A stretch of DNA of 8,994 nucleotides from an uncultured Methylotenera sp. (GTDB lineage: Bacteria > Pseudomonadota > Gammaproteobacteria > Burkholderiales > Methylophilaceae), in contig CALFXV010000218.1 of the NCBI GenBank assembly GCA_937957775.1, forward strand, positions 1 to 8,994, written 5' to 3'. Below are positions 6,679-8,994 of the stretch, one piece after another. The number at the start of each line of letters is the position of its first letter. Position 1 is the stretch's first letter. Under the pieces are notes generated by a model that saw nothing but the letters and a program-made list of their open reading frames with translations, was not told where the DNA came from and searched no databases. The position numbers and the translations under genes are program-made.

Positions 6679-6707
6679 ACTTTAACCGAGCAGGTCTGGG
6701 TTGTCCA
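6679..6707 (-). promoter_or_regulatory. possible sigma-70 promoter of mlaA
   Basis: On the minus strand TGGACA (6702-6707, 5 of 6 to consensus) and TAAAGT (6679-6684, 4 of 6) are separated by 17 nt in the gap between phrB and mlaA. If used, the leader before mlaA would be about 75-80 nt. The match is moderate, and read-through from phrB is an alternative. Confidence 0.3.
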
Positions 6708-6723
6708 GCTTTTCGGCTTTTTT
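6686..6723 (+). terminator. plus-strand intrinsic terminator with no gene to serve
   Basis: CCGA (6686-6689) pairs with TCGG (6713-6716), AG (6692-6693) with CT (6709-6710), and CTGG (6696-6699) with CCAG (6705-6708), with small internal loops. Six T residues follow at 6718-6723. On the plus strand this is a good terminator shape. On the minus strand there is no T tract after it, so it cannot end phrB transcription. No plus-strand gene ends nearby; the closest upstream is pmbA, about 850 bp away. Confidence 0.45.
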
Positions 6724-6742
6724 ACCACAGCGTGTTGTATTT

Positions 6743-8197
6743 TTACCCTGGCATTTCTGCCGCGTTTGACCCCGTTTTATAAAGTGCCAGTGCTAGGTTG
6801 CGCTGGGTGGCGTGGTCGACCACTGGTGCTGGGTAATCCACTCCCAGACGCAGATTTAGCGTCTGCAATCGTTCACCGGATAGCAACCAAGGTGCGTGGA
6901 TTTCTTTATCGCTGCAAGCAGCCAACTCGGGCACGTAACGGCGTATAAATTTGCCGCCTGCGTCAAAGCGTTCGCTTTGCGTAATCGGGTTGAAAATTCT
7001 AAACCAGGGCTGAGCGTCGCAGCCGGTGCTGGCGGCCCATTGCCAACCGCCGTTGTTGGCGCTGAAGTCAAAATCAATTAACTGCTCAGCGAAATAGCGC
7101 TCACCCCAACGCCAATCAATCAATAAATCTTTGACTAAAAAGCTGGCGGCTATCATGCGTAAGCGGTTGTGCATAAAGCCGCTGCTATTAAGTTGGCGCA
7201 TGGCGGCATCGACTAAGGGGTAGCCGGTGCGGCCTTCACACCAGGCGGCAAATAAAGCCGGGTCGTTGCTAAAAGACAAGTGTTCAAATTCGGCTTTGTA
7301 GGCGTGGCCAGCAGCCAGTTGCGGTCTGTGGTGCAAGATTTGCACGTAAAAATCCCGCCATATTAGTTCGCTTAGCCAGGTTTGTGCGCCGGCGTTGTGT
7401 TCTTGCATGGCCGACCTGGCCAAGTGGCGAATGGACACGGTGCCAAAGCGTAAATGCACAGACAAATATGACACGCCTTTGACCGCCGGGAAGTTGCGCG
7501 CCTCCTGGTAATGCACCATGCGATTTTTAAAATCCTCAAACAAAGTCAAGCCGCCTTGCATGCCGGGTTTAATGCCCAGTTCGCTTAAGTTAGTGGCTGC
7601 AAAGCCTATGCTGGCTAAGCTGGGTAGGGCGCTAGGTTGGCTAATTTGCGCGAGGTTTTTGATTTGGCTGTCGACCGGGTAAGGCTCTAAGTGCCCGTCT
7701 TGAATGGTTTTTAGCCAGGCATTTTTATAGGGGGTGAACACACCATAAGGTTTGCCGGCCTGGGTCAGGATCTCATTTTTTTCAAAGATCACTTGGTCTT
7801 TGTAATGGTGAAAAGCGCGGTTTTCTTGCTGCAAGCGAGCTGCGACAAGAGCATCGCGAGCGATGGCGGCAGGTTCGTAGTCGTGGTTGCAGAACACCGC
7901 ATCGACTTGCAGTTGGCTGGCTAATTGGGGGATTTCATCGCTGGCGTGGCCGTGTAAAACCATTAAGTCGCCACCCTGTTTTTGCAAGGCTGTTTTGAGC
8001 TCGCTGACGGCCAGCCAAATAAACTCGACGCGGCGATCGGCTTTGTTTTTTAGTCGATCCAGAATCTCGCTATCAAAAACAAACACGCAGTAAACCTGAC
8101 GAGCGGCGCTGAGCGCGTGGTAGAGGGCAGCGTGATCGTAATCACGCAGGTCGCGTCTAAACCAGACTAGGGCTTTGTCGTATTGTTCGGTGGCCAT
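6743..8197 (-). CDS. phrB: deoxyribodipyrimidine photo-lyase (class I CPD photolyase)
   Basis: PhrB uses blue light, FADH- and an antenna chromophore to split cyclobutane pyrimidine dimers in DNA. The 484-residue protein has the N-terminal alpha/beta antenna domain (VWFRRDLR at 11-18, NHDYEP at 104-109) and the helical FAD domain. Matching the E. coli enzyme at a constant offset of three residues gives Glu277 and Trp280 in WLSELIWRDFY (dimer contacts), NRLRM at 344-348, Asn381 in NNGGWQW (FAD N5 contact), and CDAQPWFRIFNP at 393-404. Of the tryptophan electron-transfer triad, Trp385 and Trp362 are present, but the distal E. coli Trp306 position is Phe309. The ATG at 8195-8197 lies 2 nt after the rlmH stop with no clear ribosome binding site, suggesting re-initiation within an rsfS-rlmH-phrB operon. 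The NNGGWQW signature favours a CPD photolyase over a 6-4 photolyase or cryptochrome. Confidence 0.95.
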   Translation of the reverse strand: MATEQYDKALVWFRRDLRDYDHAALYHALSAARQVYCVFVFDSEILDRLKNKADRRVEFIWLAVSELKTALQKQGGDLMVLHGHASDEIPQLASQLQVDAVFCNHDYEPAAIARDALVAARLQQENRAFHHYKDQVIFEKNEILTQAGKPYGVFTPYKNAWLKTIQDGHLEPYPVDSQIKNLAQISQPSALPSLASIGFAATNLSELGIKPGMQGGLTLFEDFKNRMVHYQEARNFPAVKGVSYLSVHLRFGTVSIRHLARSAMQEHNAGAQTWLSELIWRDFYVQILHHRPQLAAGHAYKAEFEHLSFSNDPALFAAWCEGRTGYPLVDAAMRQLNSSGFMHNRLRMIAASFLVKDLLIDWRWGERYFAEQLIDFDFSANNGGWQWAASTGCDAQPWFRIFNPITQSERFDAGGKFIRRYVPELAACSDKEIHAPWLLSGERLQTLNLRLGVDYPAPVVDHATQRNLALALYKTGSNAAEMPG

Positions 8198-8199
8198 GC

Positions 8200-8667
8200 T
8201 TATTCGCGGTTATAGGGATGATTGCTAATGACCGTATGTGCTCGGTAAAGTTGCTCGGCCAATAGCACCCGCACCATGGCATGCGGCAGCGTGAGTTTGG
8301 ATAACGCCCATAGCCAATCGGCTTTCTGCTTGACGCTGGCGTGCAGACCATCGGCGCCACCGATGACCAAAGCCACGTCGCGGCCTTGGTTTTGCCAATC
8401 GCGCAATTTGTCGGCCAATTGCAAGGTGCTGACTTCGGCGCCTCGTTCGTCTAGGGCGACGCAATAATCTTTGCCGATCGCCTCGATGATGCGTTTGGCT
8501 TCGATGAGTTGGATGTTTTCGGTGCTGTTGCCGGCGGCACGTTTCTCCGGCTTGATTTCGATGATGTCTAGGCTTAATTCGCGCGGCATGCGCTTAACGT
8601 ATTCCTGGCAAGCGCTCTCTACCCATGCCGGCATTTTGTGACCAACCGAGATGATGCGCAATTTCAA
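8200..8667 (-). CDS. rlmH: 23S rRNA (pseudouridine-1915-N3) methyltransferase RlmH
   Basis: RlmH is a small SPOUT methyltransferase that uses SAM to methylate pseudouridine 1915 of helix 69 on assembled 70S ribosomes. The protein has 155 residues, the same as in E. coli. It contains the N-terminal KLRIISVGHKMPAW, the SAM-binding loop LVIGGADGL at 100-108, and the knot segment LSKLTLPHAMVRVLLAEQLY at 122-141. The C-terminal tail is NHPYNRE at 149-155; the family normally has NHPYHRE, so residue 153 is Asn instead of His while Tyr152 and Arg154 remain. The start codon is TTG at 8665-8667: an in-frame stop lies two codons upstream, and the resulting MKLRIISVG fits the family exactly. The ribosome binding site is weak. 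It follows rsfS by 28 bp, a widespread pairing, and phrB begins 2 nt after its stop. Confidence 0.95.
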   Translation of the reverse strand: MKLRIISVGHKMPAWVESACQEYVKRMPRELSLDIIEIKPEKRAAGNSTENIQLIEAKRIIEAIGKDYCVALDERGAEVSTLQLADKLRDWQNQGRDVALVIGGADGLHASVKQKADWLWALSKLTLPHAMVRVLLAEQLYRAHTVISNHPYNRE

Positions 8668-8695
8668 TGCTTACAACCCGCTAGTCGCTTAAGGG

Positions 8696-8994
8696 CTAAG
8701 CTTCGCCGTGGTCGGCTTTGATGTGGCCGCGACGCGTTTCTGCCTCGCCCCAAAGTTGTTCTAGGTTGTAGTAGGCGCGCGTGGTCGGCACCATGATGTG
8801 GGCGACGATGTCGTTTAAATCCACCAAGACCCATTCGCCTTCTTTTTCGCCTTCGGTACCGCGTATGCCGTAGCCTTTTTCTTTGAGCTTCTCACGGACG
8901 TTGTCGGCGATGGCTTTAGCCTGACGGCTGGAGGTGGCGCTGGCGACTATCATGTAGCTGGTCATGGAGGTCAATTTGCGTACGTCCATGACCG
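8696..8994 (-). CDS. rsfS: ribosomal silencing factor RsfS, 5' end cut by right edge
   Basis: RsfS (RsfA, Iojap family) binds protein L14 on the 50S subunit and blocks subunit joining when nutrients are short. The visible part holds LTSMTSYMIVASATSSRQAK, then a GxxGTEGEKEGEWVLVD region and NDIVAHIMVP with YYNLEQLWGEA near the C-terminus, all standard for the family. An ATG at 8987-8989 could be read as a start, but the frame stays open to the edge. Known homologues carry about 25-30 further residues ahead of the D-V-R-x-L-T-S-M segment (an N-terminal helix with a K-A-x-D-I pattern), so this ATG is internal and the true start lies beyond the window. The gene is first in view of rsfS-rlmH-phrB; nadD usually precedes it. 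Confidence 0.92.
   Translation of the reverse strand, partial: VMDVRKLTSMTSYMIVASATSSRQAKAIADNVREKLKEKGYGIRGTEGEKEGEWVLVDLNDIVAHIMVPTTRAYYNLEQLWGEAETRRGHIKADHGEA

Noticed and set aside
6643..6948. Plus-strand open frame of 101 codons beginning in the mlaA-phrB gap
   Set aside because: Two thirds of it is antisense to phrB, it starts at a TTG with no ribosome binding site, and the strong plus-strand terminator at 6686-6723 lies inside it.
8987..8989. ATG as the rsfS start
   Set aside because: It would remove the conserved N-terminal helix of RsfS, and the frame is open to the window edge, so the gene is treated as cut.
1..8994. A novel defence, mobile or biosynthetic system
   Set aside because: All genes but one belong to known housekeeping or transport families, and no repeats, integrases, transposases, toxin-antitoxin pairs or CRISPR arrays were seen.

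Overview
This window is chromosomal DNA of moderate GC content, almost certainly from a betaproteobacterium. That placement rests on three things: the divergent darP/pmbA pair with mog close by, the rsfS-rlmH order, and the sequence style of PgpA, MogA, MlaA and the class I photolyase. A Nitrosomonadales- or Burkholderiales-like member is plausible, but the sequence alone does not fix the genus. Coding density is very high, the longest gap between genes is about 150 bp, and no mobile element, tRNA, rRNA or CRISPR array is visible.

Layout from left to right. (1) 1-1644, minus strand: a compact operon mog -> thiL -> pgpA. It covers molybdenum cofactor adenylylation, the last step of thiamine diphosphate synthesis, and phosphatidylglycerol synthesis. 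The genes overlap: TAGTG joins mog and thiL, and a TTG start for pgpA lies inside the end of thiL. pgpA runs off the left edge. (2) 1709-2518, plus strand: an exported protein with a C-terminal PDZ domain and an N-terminal domain of unknown function, divergent from mog with overlapping promoter elements. (3) 2534-4391, minus strand: darP (50S assembly) followed by a CPA1/NhaP-type cation:proton antiporter. (4) 4500-5840, plus strand: pmbA (TldE), divergent from darP and followed by a short terminator-like hairpin. (5) 5866-8994, minus strand: rsfS (cut by the right edge) -> rlmH -> phrB, then mlaA after a 148-bp gap.

Most genes are housekeeping. Three act on the ribosome or its large subunit (DarP, RsfS, RlmH). 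PmbA is the regulatory half of the TldD/TldE peptide-maturation protease. MlaA maintains outer-membrane lipid asymmetry. ThiL and Mog serve cofactor synthesis. PhrB repairs UV damage and starts 2 nt after rlmH, an unusual partnership.

I found no convincing undescribed multi-gene system. The points worth a second look are a photolyase whose distal tryptophan-triad position is Phe, an RlmH with Asn at the usual HPYHR histidine, a probable leaderless darP mRNA, a plus-strand terminator with no gene to terminate, and the uncharacterised PDZ protein. Three of the ten genes use non-ATG starts (thiL GTG, pgpA TTG, rlmH TTG).
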